The notes: generated by a model from the sequence alone, not told the origin. Positions 28,620-39,326 are shown, numbered from the stretch's first letter. The stretch: 64,000 nucleotides of DNA from Stictocephala bisonia (GCA_035578905.1 JAQJVL010000176.1:620001-684000), one strand, 5' to 3'. Program-made: numbers and translations.

Positions 28620-29290
28620 ACTCTATGACCATGACTTTTGGTGACCCCACCACCCAATTTATGACTACAACTTTTGGATAACCAACCATCCACTTTATGA
28701 CCACGACATTTGGACACCCAACCAATCACTTTATGGCCAAGAATTTTCGTTATCCAACCACTCACTTTATGAACTAGACTTTTGGACACCCTACCACCCA
28801 CTTTATGACCACGACCTTTGGACACCCAACCACCCAATTTATGACAAAAGTTTTTGGACATTCAAACTTCTACTTTATGATCACGACTTTAGGACACCAC
28901 CACCCACTTTATGACTGCAACATTTGGACACCCTACCACCCACTTTATGACTGCAACTTTTGGACACCCTACCACCCACTTCATGACCACGACCTTTGGA
29001 CACCAAACCACCCACTTTATGACCACGACCTTTGGACACCAAACCACCCACTTTATGACCACGACTTTTGGACACCCAACCACCCACTTTATGACCACGA
29101 CTTTTGGACACCCAACCACCCACTTTATGACCACGAATTTGGGACACCCAACCACCCACTTTAGGACCACAACCTTTGGACACCCAACCACCCACTTTAT
29201 GACCACGAATTTTGGACACTAAGCCACCCAATTCATGACCACGACCTTTGGACACCAAACCACCCACTTTATGGCTCTAATTTGTTATGG
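28620..29290. repeat. Minisatellite, 36-bp unit (about 18 copies)
   Basis: Tandem units of ccacccactttatgaccacg plus acttttggacacccaa. The period is a multiple of three, so nearly every frame stays open on both strands and gives 12-residue periodic peptides (HFMTTTFGHPTT on the plus strand). The outer units are more diverged than the central ones. No start context, splice site or flanking coding sequence suggests that it is translated. Confidence 0.95.
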
Positions 29291-30394
29291 CCTAACCACC
29301 CACGATTTTTGGTGACCAGCTAATCATTTTATGGCCGTGGATGTGTGTACAACACCTATTTACCCTATGATCCAACCTTCTGGTGACATTTCTACCCACA
29401 CATACTTCGACCAGTACTCATAGTGCACTTTGAAACTATTTCAATAACTTCAGGAGTACTTGATTCTGAAGTCTGACTATTTAAATTACTTTTATTATGT
29501 TTATAAAATGGAATAGAGACCATTCATTAGTAATTAATATTATTTTTCTCTCATCAAATTATTGGTTTCCATAATTAATTTAGAGTTAAACTAAACGATG
29601 AATAAGGAAAGTGGTCATACTAAAGACGTAAATAGCAAACCCCAGCTACCAGATGAGTAAGAGTTACGTAAGAGTAAGTGCTCTGATTAACATCCCTCGA
29701 ATAAATTAACAGCACTGTCGTCATTCAGCTGTTCACAACAACAATCAAGCAGAACTAAGGTTTCTCCAACTACTCTCAGAGTTGATGGTGCTTCGCACTT
29801 TGCAGACTTTTACTGGGTCAACGAATTGGATTTTATTTTAAATTTAATCTAGTTTAGTGACACTATTCAAATAAATGTAGTTAATTTACAGAGGTGGTTA
29901 ACTTTCGGTGCAAAAAGAGGTGCGTAATGAATTAACAATATAACGTTATTACAAAAACAACACTTAATTAACATATTTCATTAAATAGCTTACTGTTAAC
30001 AATAATCTGCTTTGATTCAGCTTTGGATTAATAGAAATGCTCCTAATAAGGATCAAATGATTTACTTTTGATTGCTATCAATAATTTGAAACCTGGGTAA
30101 TCATTAAGCAGTCCTAAAAAATAACGAGTCGGCCACAGCATGACGATTACGACTTGCTTTAAACTATTATATTGGCTTAAATTAGTTTGATTAATACTGT
30201 AAAGGCTGCTATAAAAAGTAAAACGTGATAAAATAATAGTTTATCAACTGTTAGTTAATAGTGTCTAATTAACTGTATGTAAAGAGATTGTAATTGTCAT
30301 TCGTTACGTAGTTTTTAACACGATACTTATTTACTTCAATGTTTAAATTATTTGAGAAAATTCGTAGTTAGGGATAAACTCGAATGATTAGAAG
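29291..30394. other. Intergenic stretch, nothing recognised
   Basis: AT-rich unique sequence. No gene, repeat or RNA is supported. Confidence 0.5.
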
Positions 30395-30684
30395 AGTCTA
30401 CAGAGATTGTCGGCCATGTTGGTTTTAATCCCATAGAAACAATGTTATTTTCAGACCGGACATACGATCACACGTGTCAAAATTTAAAATTCCATTGTAC
30501 CTATTTTCCAAACTAGACGTATGTATTCAAAATATCAACAGGAAAACCAATGCACAATACGATAACGTTTAATATGACACCTCATATACAACTTTTGATC
30601 AATAAATAACGAATAAATGTGGATTCGCAAATAACATTGTTCTTACGGGATTAAAACCAACATGGCCGACAGCTTTTGCAGACT
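30395..30684. mobile_element. MITE, about 290 bp, long terminal inverted repeats
   Basis: The terminal inverted repeats are about 55-58 bp. The strongest part is tgtcggccatgttggtttta then atccc and acaatgttattt, with four mismatches in the inner 43 bp (30408-30450 against 30629-30671). The match weakens outward to agtct/agact. The internal sequence has no frame. No unambiguous target-site duplication is visible, so the superfamily stays open. Confidence 0.8.
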
Positions 30685-30729
30685 GTTAATTGATAAATTA
30701 ATTTCAAGGCATGTTTTCGTCACGGAAGT

Positions 30730-31110
30730 CCCAGAAACACCCCAATACTCATAGAGCACAAAATAACATTCTTACTCCGTACTCAATGACACTACCCATG
30801 AGAGTAATATCCTCTGGCCCGCCTCGATTGCTGAATCTTTGTACACCCTACTCCTATTCCAAGTAATACCGGCATACTCGACGTCACTTCGAACCAAGGC
30901 CTTGTACGTACAGTGTTAAACATGCGTGCTTATCAACGCATTGAAATACCTGGCGATCCACATGCGAGGTCCAAGTTTCTTCTAGCTTTGGATCAACACA
31001 GATTACCTGTTCAGTGAATATAATCTTGGACTCGATGAGAACGACAAGACCTCGGCCAGTGAGATACTGCAGCCGCTGAAGTACGTATTTAAGAAATAAT
31101 TTAAAACAAA
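30730..31110 (-). pseudogene. Short LINE reverse-transcriptase C-terminal fragment
   Basis: On the minus strand, the frame across about 30800-30920 reads TYKALVRSDVEYAGITWNRS followed by RVYKDSAIEAGQ. This is the pattern K(A/S)LVRS-x-LEYA-x-x-W found just after the RT domain of jockey/CR1-type LINEs. The frame breaks on both sides, and an overlapping 77-codon frame (30884-31117) is not itself recognisable. It is a short, dead fragment. The assignment rests on this single motif. Confidence 0.45.
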
Positions 31111-31344
31111 TAAACATATATATTTTATCATTAAAAACAAATCTATATATGCAGATGCAATAAACCTTCCATTTCCAAGTTATTGTACGTCACCACGATG
31201 ACACATTCAAATAAGCCAGTCATACGAAAAAGAGGTTCTTAAACGAATGAGAAGATTTTTTAAAATAAACAATTCATAGGAATTTGCTTTTGGAAAATAC
31301 AAGTTTGTACATTCTTTTGTTTATAGGAGTATTTGGTTGAACTC

Positions 31345-31830
31345 TCTGGTCATCCGGAACTAAGGCAATAATGGGTGTGTTGCCATTCGGACCGGAGGTC
31401 ATGCAAACACTAGTTATCGGCTTTATTGAAGTTTGGAACTGTAAAGCAGAGCCCTCTGGTGGTGAGGTCATCCGGAACTAAGGCAATAATGGGTGTGTTG
31501 CCATCCGGACCGGAGGTCATGCAAACACGAGTTTACGGCTTTATTGAAGTTTGGAACTGTAAAGCAGAGCCCTCTGGTGGTGAGGTCATCCGGAACTAAG
31601 GCAATAATGGGTGTGTTGCCATCCGGAACGGAGGTCATGCAAACACGAGTTTACGGCTTTATTGAAGTTTGGAATTGTAAAGCAGAGCCCTCTGGTGGTG
31701 AGGTCATCCGGAACTAAGGCAATAATGGGTGTGTTGCCATCCGGACCGGAGGTCATGCAAACACGAGTTTGCGGCTTTATTGAAGTTTGGAATTGTAAAG
31801 CAGAGCCCTCTGGTGGTGAGGTTATCCATC
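31345..31830. repeat. Tandem repeat, 118-bp unit (about 4 copies)
   Basis: tccggaactaaggcaataat recurs at 31353, 31471, 31589 and 31707, exactly 118 bp apart. Copies differ by a few substitutions (acaaacactagttatcgg or acgagtttacgg). Each unit contains two ccatccggac/catccggaac words and agagccctctggtggtgagg. The open frames in this area are produced by the repeat. Confidence 0.95.
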
Positions 31831-32324
31831 CGATCCCGCACCCCATTACTGATTCATCGTTCCAAATTAAACCCAAATATTCCAGGTGGCTTATGAAAGT
31901 AAATTTGTGTAAATATTGAACAATTTTAATATTATATTACTTGGGGAGTTATTTGTGTTATTACTCGTTACTTTCCTATCATGATTAAAATAAATATCCT
32001 CATAAACTGAGTACTTTCACTTCATCCTAAACAAAGTTCCTTCTCTATAATTATGAATACCATTATTTGATATTTTGTTGTTGAATTAAAATTCATACAT
32101 AACTTTCCGTTGGTCGTTTAGAACGAGAGGAACTCACAATTAAAACGAGCAGTGCAACTAGAAAGGTTTTCTTTTACAAATTTCATTATCTGACTGAGCT
32201 CAAATAGTTGTTTATTCTTCAGCAAGACAAAGGGAGGTCTACAAGCCACACGGGCTTATCGTGCAGCCTCACACACCTGGATCACTCTTCCGTATAACAG
32301 ACAATACCTTAGACAACATTGTAG
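31831..32324. other. Intergenic spacer
   Basis: Unique AT-rich sequence with no supported feature. Confidence 0.45.
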
Positions 32325-32640
32325 AGATATATCCACCCACACACCCAGACACGTACAGAGTTAATGACTCATCGGCCCACCCAGACACATACATTAGGAT
32401 TGACCCACCCACCCACCCACCCAGACACTTACAGTGGGATTGAACCACTAACCCATCCATAAACGTAAAAGTGGGATTGACCCACCAACCCACCCATACA
32501 CGTACAGTTCTAATGGCATTAAGCTATATACATATAGAGTGTTATTGATCCACCCACACACCCAGACACGTACAGTAATAAAGACTCATCCGTCCACTCA
32601 TACACGTAGAGTGGTATTGGCTCACCCACCCACCATGATG
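32325..32640. repeat. Degenerate CCACCCA minisatellite
   Basis: Irregular copies of cacccacccagacacgtaca followed by gagt, ggtattga or gactcatc. Spacing varies between about 36 and 60 bp. It shares the CCACCCA core with 28620-29290. The sequence after it, 32660-32730, is atatat/atcaatca low complexity. Confidence 0.75.
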
Positions 32641-32845
32641 AGAAGTTGTGTGGATTGGGAACACAATCAAGAGATGTGTGTTATGTGTGTATTGATACAT
32701 ATATATCAATCAATCAATATATATATATACAATCATACACATATTGTTCCTTTTAGTAGAAAATAAACTAAAATGGAAGTAAATGTAAAACACAATCTTA
32801 ATACACTATAAGTACTTATTAATACATAAAGACTTATAGACTGAT

Positions 32846-32905
32846 TTTGGTAAACCACGTTTGTCATCCTCAGATCAGAGGGATTAACAAATGAATGGGA
32901 CTGAT
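32846..32905 (-). mobile_element. Short relic of the Penelope terminal repeat
   Basis: The words ggtaaaccacgtttgtcatc and ctcagatcagagggattaac match ggtgaaccacgctcacc and ctcagaccagagggattcac of the PLE terminal repeat at 35988-36031. The minus strand keeps ctgagga, but the gaaa box has become aaaa. The fragment is only about 60 bp, so it is an old remnant. Confidence 0.55.
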
Positions 32906-35105
32906 TTTCGCTGAAGATATCTACAGCACTTACGTACAACATAATCTACAGTCAAATAACTCATAGTGGTGGTGCTTGAGACTGCTTTAAAACGTCCGTT
33001 ACTTATGGACGAAAAACATTCTACATTTATACCTTTTTTTTATACTAATAGTTTCTGAAACAAAATAAAAACTCGCAAATATGAAATAATGGGCATATGT
33101 AGTTTTGCGAAATAATGAAATAGTAGTACCTTTAAAGTTAAGTAAAAATAATCTTGCATGCCATTAAACACTTACAAACCTTTTTTAGCCAAATAAATAA
33201 ATGCACTTTAAATTAGATGGTAAGAGAACAAACAGGGAAAGTTGTAACGAAGAAGGAGAGTTTAATTATAGCCGTTTGTGGAGGGGGCTCAGTCATCAAC
33301 CCCATTCTCGGTTTATTATTATCAGTGAAAAATTACCATCATCGACGTTTGGCTTTTCCAGTTGACTTTGCAAATGTTGTCAGCAGTATTTTCTGTAACT
33401 AAAAGGTTATCTTTTAAAATAATATTTAGACACAAGGAAGGAAAAAATTCAATAGCATGGTCAGAGTCACAAATTAGACCCTCAGAGTATTGTAGAATTG
33501 TGGATGTAAAATTTGGAAGGGGTAGTAAGATAATTATCAACTATTATTATACAAAACCAAATAGGCGAAGCTCTAAAACTGGATATTAGCATGTGTATAG
33601 AACAAATCAATTAAAACTGTTATAATATAACATTATATATAACGACACATGCACAGTAATGTAAGTAAAGATAAGAACGTTATGCCCTTATGATCCGTGA
33701 TTGAAGGGCGTTTCCTGATCTTGCACGTTTGAGAGTGATTTCAACTTAAATTTACGTGCACTTCAAATTCATATATTCAATCATGTAAAATAAAATAATT
33801 ACCAGATCACGCTCACTTAAGGTTTAAAAGTGTCACAAGATACATTTGCAGATATAAAATTAACAATTCATTTAAAAAGCTTAGAAATTAATGTTAATTG
33901 GTTTGTAATTACTTGCTCCTGAAAAACACCTAAAACAATCTGCGAGACAATTATCAGTCCATTCATTAATGGTAGATAAACAATCGAATGTTTTATTGAA
34001 AATCAAGAGATAATGTCAAATTCAAATGAAAAAGATGAAATGTAGTTCAATCGGTTGAAATATAATAAAATAGTCTAAAGAGAAAACTGAAGTGTTGTGT
34101 CCCACAGATATTAATATAACTATTATTTGGGACAGCCGTACTTTCGGCCATAAGATGTTAGTTTATTCTGTTTTTTATTGCTCAGTCTTTAAACAAGATA
34201 TGATGATGTTGGATTCGGTGTAACATTGTCCTCACATTTGTTGTAAAGTTTATGGCAAGTTTAGGAAAAAAAGAACCTGCTGTTCAACATTTGTTGCTAC
34301 ATCGTCCGAGAATTCCAGGCTGGCCATCCATGCTAGTTGTGTAATGTCTAAATACTTATTGGGAAAATATGTATTAATTTTAAAAATTGAAAGGGAAGAT
34401 TCAGTGTTAATTTTATTATTAGCTTATCTTACCGAAATGATAATTAAATTCTAGAAATCATTAATTACTATAAGACCTACGTATTGTACGTCCAATATGT
34501 CAATTTACGTGAATAAATTTTGAATTTGAATTAAGGGATAAACTCTTCTGGTACAATGTGTCTTTCTAGTGATAACTTTAACACATGATTTAAGAATTAC
34601 ATCTCAAAGAGTTTTAGAGATATTTAGATTTTAAAAAAATCACACATACAAAATGCGGCTCGAAACATTTAGTTTGTTATATTGACTTATTTGTTTAAAC
34701 TGGACAAACGACTCCGAAGAATAGGACAGTTGAAACTGGATCTCCAAAATATTCGTTTTTAGCACCGTAGATTTACAGATGCTTTAATTAATTTTGTATT
34801 ATATTTATTATTATATATTTATAATACTGACTGTAACTTCTCCACTTTCTCTTCTCGAATGCCATATATTCTATTACATTTGGAATTATATAAACCTACT
34901 AAACATTTGATAGAAAGCAACATTTTGGAACTGTTATTAATGTATAGAAATAAATGAGTGCTATATTTAGAAGAGCTTAAGCAAACATTGTCTATTTTTG
35001 TTGATCAAAAGATAAATACTCTGTTTTGTTACGTACAGCATTTGCATCAAACAAGTTATTAACAGATGGAAACAGACACGTGATAAGTGTTCTTATAGCC
35101 TATAT
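32906..35105. other. AT-rich intergenic stretch with a possible LINE tail
   Basis: No gene is supported. At about 34455-34535 the sequence gtattgtacgtccaatatgt, then aataaattttgaatttgaat, resembles the 3' end of a CR1/jockey-type LINE. Its coding part is absent. The remainder is unassigned. Confidence 0.35.
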
Positions 35106-35107
35106 AT

Positions 35108-35530
35108 AGTATGCACTGGTGGCGCAGTGCTGTAACCCAGCTACTTGGGGACAAAGTGTTTGGGAGATTGTAAGCGATAGGTTCCATGCTCGGTCCTTTT
35201 AATAATGACACGGCATCCGCTCAATGGTTGCCATCGACTTGGACACTATTTGAGACGTCGGGGATGTCCATGTTGGTAGTCAAGGTTCGGATGTTGTGTA
35301 AGGAAGAGAACTAAGTGTCAGACTTGTCAGTTAACTGAACAACATGGTTGGATTCCTACGTGGTTTGGATTGCACGTAAAGCTGTAGGTCCCATAGTTAC
35401 CCTGGCTGTTGGGCTATTAATAAATTGCTCTTTCTGAGGAACAGTTGAACTCAGTTAGTAAGCAGAACACACCATCCACACTTATCCTACACTCATATCA
35501 TCATTCATATTCGCCTTACAAAACGCACAG
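35108..35530 (+). mobile_element. tRNA-like SINE candidate (second family)
   Basis: The head reads gcactggtggcgcagtgctg, with tggcgcagtg close to a pol III A box. The word aggttccatgctcgg about 65 bp later resembles a B box. The 3' part contains gggctattaataaattgctc then tttctgaggaacagt and a ctacactcat...tattcgcc tail. That tail is shared with 59790-59930, which supports a dispersed family. It has no ORF. Whether the head derives from a tRNA needs a database comparison. Confidence 0.5.
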
Positions 35531-35831
35531 CATTTTGTCGGCGTTTCATATGTAAGAATGTAAGAATATGCACCCCAGTCGTAAGACCAATTAATACATA
35601 TTATGATCTAACTTATGACAAAATTTCTAAAAGGGACCATATAGTTACATTGTCCCATGTCTAAGACACAGTAGGTCCTGTTAGGCCTATATAGTTATTG
35701 ACATGCACCGCTTCATTTGAGACTTCCTCTCCTCACCAGGGTAGGTTGAATACGACTTTTCCTTTAGACTGCTTTTTATTTATTTAAAAAGATTATATAT
35801 CTCCCATACAGATTTAAAAATAACACAGTGT

Positions 35832-35844
35832 TGAATATAACACT
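35832..35844. repeat. Target-site duplication, left copy
   Basis: tgaatataacact, 13 bp, lies immediately before the PLE. It is identical to 39327-39339 immediately after it. The outer one or two bases could belong to either the element or the target. Confidence 0.85.
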
Positions 35845-35977
35845 AGTTTTTTAATTAGCATAATACGTGTTGGTACATATACAGTACAAGTAAACGTCAC
35901 ACAACACAAATTTATTACAATATAAGCACAAAATGCACAAATATACTACAATACAAGCACAAAATGCACAAATATTA

Positions 35978-36020
35978 TGGTGATCAATTTCGGTGAACCA
36001 CGCTCACCTTCCTCAGACCA
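35978..36020 (-). ncRNA. Hammerhead-ribozyme-like motif in the inverted terminal repeat
   Basis: The minus strand reads tggt CTGAGGA, then a GGTGA/TCACC stem, then GAAA, ttga, TC and acca. It is the same as the two plus-strand motifs except that the tcga of stem III is ttga. Because it is inverted, it would be made only from an antisense transcript. Confidence 0.5.
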
Positions 36021-36039
36021 GAGGGATTCACAAAAGAAT

Positions 36040-36315
36040 GCTTTTAAAAATAATAAACCTGAAAGATCTAATGTAGCTAAACACCTTCTGAATTGTACCC
36101 ACAGTTTGAATAAAATAGATGAAAATGTAGATATTCTAAAATTTTGTAAGAAGGGTCATAACATGAATGCTTGGGAAGAGTTATTTATTTTTAAAGAAAA
36201 ATGTAAGGATCGTGATAAATTAATGAATGAACGGGTTAATTTTGATTCCGAAATAGTTTTTAATAATGTATTTTCAGCGAGTAAAAGAAGAGAAGTAACA
36301 GACAATAGGAATTAA
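36040..36315 (+). pseudogene. Duplicated 3' end of the PLE ORF
   Basis: This is a copy of the last ~90 codons of the PLE frame (38800-39075), with three substitutions by eye. It encodes the end of the GIY-YIG domain from AFKNNKPERSNVAKHLLNC to the stop. It is joined upstream to the inverted terminal repeat, so the open frame starting at 35977 is a chimaera and not a gene. It is part of the upstream direct repeat of the element. Confidence 0.85.
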
Positions 36316-36429
36316 CCAATAATATCACAGCAGCCGCCATTTTGACGATTCCAGCCAATGAGGTCACGTGATCATAGGCCTATAAATTGAGTTGTTGAAC
36401 ACCGTTTTCCATTCTTTTGTGAATCCCTC

Positions 36430-36472
36430 TGGTCTGAGGAAGGTGAGCGTGGTTCACCGAAATCGATCACCA
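36430..36472 (+). ncRNA. Hammerhead-ribozyme-like motif, upstream copy
   Basis: In type I order: tggt (stem I strand), CTGAGGA (36434-36440), one unpaired a, GGTGA with TCACC as stem II, GAAA (36459-36462), tcga, the cleavage triplet aTC (C at 36468), and acca (stem I partner). PLE terminal repeats are known to carry type I hammerheads. Two points are unusual: the extra a after the CUGANGA box, and a 4-nt self-complementary stem III with no loop, which would favour a dimeric fold. Predicted cleavage is after 36468. Confidence 0.6.
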
Positions 36473-36588
36473 TAATATTTGTGCATTTTGTGCTTGTATT
36501 GTAGTATATTTGTGCATTTTGTGCTTATATTGTAATAAATTTGTGTTGTGTGACGTTTATTTGTACTGTATATGTACCAACACGTATT

Positions 36589-39075
36589 ATGCTAATTAAA
36601 AAACTATTTGTAAATGCCAGTCAGGCAAATTTAGCAATGATTTACAGGAATGTTAGAATCAAAGTTAACACTACTCTTGCCGATATTTATTTTAATAAGC
36701 AATGCTTGCAGCATGGCTTAATACCTAAATATGTTAATGTGAAAATTAAATGTAATACTGTGGTTGGTAGGAAAACAAAACAACAAGCTGAAAAACTGTT
36801 TGTAAATAACTCAATTAAAGATTTATATCGCAAAAAAGACGAACTGACATTTAAGAGTTACGACATTCATATGCAATTTGTTAAAGAATATGGTAGTAGG
36901 GCTTGGTATTTGCTGAACGATAGTCTTGATCAGGAAATTTCACGTATAATGGAATCGAAATATAATAAACTTAATAAGAAATTGCAAAGATTAAGGAATG
37001 TAAGTACTAATGACAATCTAACTAGCCATTTAGTTAAGGATGAAAGTCACGTTTCTCATAAAAGGGTAATTAATATGAGTAATGTTGAATTTAGCAAATA
37101 TGAAAATGATGTATTGTGTTATGGACCCAAACATAATTTCATAAAAAATCAAAACAAACAAGCCGATATTTTAGCCACGGACATTGAATGTAATGTATCT
37201 CAGTTGAAAGATTGTAACAGAAACGAAATTAGATATGATGTAAGTAAAATATGTAAAACAATGCAGGTCCAAACTAATAATTTGAAACAGGTTTTAGATT
37301 ATAAAGTTTGTTTAGATGTAAAACAGAAATTACAGAATGAAGATCTAGTCGCAGATAAAGCGGATAAGAGCAACGCAATTGTAATTCTGAAAAAAGAAGA
37401 TTATATTACTAAAACTGAAGATTTTATCAAGGAAAATAAATTTCAAGAACTAAAAGGTGATCCTACAAATAAATATCAGGATGAAATTAATAAAGTTGTA
37501 AAATCTTGTACAAAAGTTATTACTGATAATGTTCGTTTTAGAGCTTTTATGAATAATCCTAAGGCACCCACAATGAATGGTATTCCGAAAATTCACAAAC
37601 CTAATGTACCTATTAGGCCCCTGGTAAATTTCAAATCTGCGCCTACTTACAACGTATCAAAGATATTGTCCAATATTTTGACTTCTGCTTTGAACCTTGA
37701 AAATAAATATACCGTTAAGAACAGTATTGATTTTGTTGATAAGGTCAGTCATGTAAAATTGTGTAATAAGACTAGGTTAGCCTCATTTGACATATGTAAT
37801 CTATACACTAATATTCCAGTTGATGAAGTGATTAACTTAGTTAAGGAAAAACTTGTAGAACAACAATATGAAAAAATGTATGTAAATCAAATTGTAAAGT
37901 TGCTCAAAACTATCTTGAAACAAAATTACTTCCGTTTCAATAACAAATTTTACTTACAAAACGATGGGTTAGCTATGGGTAGTCCACTATCAGCCATTTT
38001 ATCAGAAGTTTATTTACAGTATCATGAAGACTCCATTTTAGATAAATTAAAAAAGGAACATGATATCATATTTTACACCCGTTATGTCGATGATATCCTG
38101 GTTTTGTTTAACGAGAAATCATGTAATGACTTAGATAATATGTTAAATATACTTAATTGTCACCACCAGAAGCTTAGTTTTACCAGTGAATTTGAATCTA
38201 TGAATGAAATTAACTTTTTGGATCTAAAAATAACTCGTGATCATAACAAACTTTCATATAGAATTTTCAGGAAACCTACTCAAACCAATTGTACCATAAA
38301 TAACAGTTCTGTCTATCCCCCGTCTCACAAAACAGCTAGCTTCAGAAGTATGTTATATAGGGCGTATTCAATACCATTAAGTGTTGCAGATAGAAAACAT
38401 GAAATAAATTTAATAAAATCAGTAGCTATTGCAAATGGATACAAAGCATCAATGATTGATGAAATTGGAAGTAGAATAAAAAAGAAAATAGAAAACAAAT
38501 GTCGAGACGATAGACGAACAACACTTAAAAAAGAAAAATCCGATAAAGAACAAAAGAAGTATGTATCCATCCATTACAATGGGCCGTTTACACAAAGAGT
38601 TGGTAATAGATTTAAGAAATTCAATTTATCAGTAGCTTTTAAGACTTGTAATACTATGTCCAATATTTTACATCCGAATATTGAAAGTGAAGATAAATTT
38701 AATAATTCAGGAATATATAGGATTAACTGTAATGATTGTAACATGTTTTACATAGGTCAGACTGTAAATTTTAGCAAAAGATATAAAAACCATGTCTCTG
38801 CTTTTAAAAATAATAAACCTGAAAGATCTAATGTAGCTAAACACCTTCTGAATTGTACCCACAGTTTGAATAAAATAGATGAAAATGTAGATATTCTAAA
38901 ATTTTGTAAGAAGGGTCGTAACATGAATGCTTGGGAAGAGTTATTTATTTTTAAAGAAAAATGTAAGGATCGTGATAAATTAATGAATGAACAGGTTAAT
39001 TTTGATTCCGAAATAGTTTTTAATAATGTATTTTCAGCGAATAAAAGAAGAGAAGTAACAGACAATAGGAATTAA
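36589..39075 (+). CDS. Penelope-like reverse transcriptase with GIY-YIG endonuclease
   Basis: One uninterrupted frame of 828 codons. It catalyses target-primed reverse transcription of the element's own RNA. I chose the ATG at 36589 because the open frame upstream to 36541 starts with TTG and lies in the terminal repeat. The N-terminal region is lysine-rich and includes VADKADKSNAIVILKKEDYI. The RT core has KIHKPNVPIRPLVNF, LASFDICNLYTNIP (Asp near residue 401), NDGLAMGSPLSAILSEVY, and the catalytic YVDD at residues 499-502, followed by NFLDLKI. A basic linker leads to the C-terminal GIY-YIG nuclease: GIY at 708-710, preceding a C-x2-C pair, and YIG at 721-723. Length and domain order are typical for GIY-YIG-bearing PLEs. 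All key residues that I can judge are present, so the protein may be functional. It is a transposable-element gene, not a host gene. Confidence 0.93.
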   Translation: MLIKKLFVNASQANLAMIYRNVRIKVNTTLADIYFNKQCLQHGLIPKYVNVKIKCNTVVGRKTKQQAEKLFVNNSIKDLYRKKDELTFKSYDIHMQFVKEYGSRAWYLLNDSLDQEISRIMESKYNKLNKKLQRLRNVSTNDNLTSHLVKDESHVSHKRVINMSNVEFSKYENDVLCYGPKHNFIKNQNKQADILATDIECNVSQLKDCNRNEIRYDVSKICKTMQVQTNNLKQVLDYKVCLDVKQKLQNEDLVADKADKSNAIVILKKEDYITKTEDFIKENKFQELKGDPTNKYQDEINKVVKSCTKVITDNVRFRAFMNNPKAPTMNGIPKIHKPNVPIRPLVNFKSAPTYNVSKILSNILTSALNLENKYTVKNSIDFVDKVSHVKLCNKTRLASFDICNLYTNIPVDEVINLVKEKLVEQQYEKMYVNQIVKLLKTILKQNYFRFNNKFYLQNDGLAMGSPLSAILSEVYLQYHEDSILDKLKKEHDIIFYTRYVDDILVLFNEKSCNDLDNMLNILNCHHQKLSFTSEFESMNEINFLDLKITRDHNKLSYRIFRKPTQTNCTINNSSVYPPSHKTASFRSMLYRAYSIPLSVADRKHEINLIKSVAIANGYKASMIDEIGSRIKKKIENKCRDDRRTTLKKEKSDKEQKKYVSIHYNGPFTQRVGNRFKKFNLSVAFKTCNTMSNILHPNIESEDKFNNSGIYRINCNDCNMFYIGQTVNFSKRYKNHVSAFKNNKPERSNVAKHLLNCTHSLNKIDENVDILKFCKKGRNMNAWEELFIFKEKCKDRDKLMNEQVNFDSEIVFNNVFSANKRREVTDNRN

Positions 39076-39189
39076 CCAATAATATCACAGCAGCCGCCAT
39101 TTTGACGATTCCAGCCAATGAGGTCACGTGATCATAGGCCTATAAATTGAGTTGTTGAACACCGTTTTCCATTCTTTTGTGAATCCCTT

Positions 39190-39232
39190 TGGTCTGAGGA
39201 AGGTGAGCGTGGTTCACCGAAATCGATCACCA
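39190..39232 (+). ncRNA. Hammerhead-ribozyme-like motif, downstream copy
   Basis: Identical in sequence to the motif at 36430-36472: CTGAGGA at 39194-39200, GAAA at 39219-39222, predicted cleavage after C39228. It lies 2,760 nt downstream of the first, past the stop codon of the ORF. Confidence 0.6.
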
Positions 39233-39326
39233 TAATATTTGTGCATTTTGTGCTTGTATTGTAGTATATTTGTGCATTTTGTGCTTATATTGTAATACAT
39301 TTGTGTTGTGTGACGTTTACTTGTAC

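Larger units (their letters stand above)
35845..39326 (+). mobile_element. Apparently complete Penelope-like retroelement (PLE)
   Basis: A 3.48-kb insertion bounded by a 13-bp target-site duplication. In order it contains a partial terminal repeat in inverted orientation (35845-36040), then a copy of the last 276 bp of the ORF with the 3' region and terminal repeat (36041-36568), then the complete ORF (36589-39075), then the 3' region and terminal repeat again (39076-39326). The direct segments 36041-36568 and 38801-39328 are offset by exactly 2,760 bp and differ at about six positions. Tandem plus inverted terminal repeats of this kind are the known structural signature of PLEs. The near-identity of the repeats and the intact frame suggest a recent insertion. 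Confidence 0.9.

Noticed and set aside
28574..29267. Overlapping frames on both strands with 12-residue periodic peptides
   Set aside because: A stop-free 36-bp repeat keeps most frames open. There is no flanking exon, splice site or composition to suggest translation.
31493..31919. Frames with MCCHPDRRSCKHEF-type repeats
   Set aside because: They are translations of the 118-bp tandem repeat.
35977..36315. 112-codon frame as an independent gene
   Set aside because: It is a junction of the inverted terminal repeat with a duplicated 3' end of the PLE ORF.
36541..36588. Upstream extension of the PLE protein (16 codons)
   Set aside because: It begins with TTG, not ATG, and lies within the terminal repeat. 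The first ATG at 36589 is the more plausible start.
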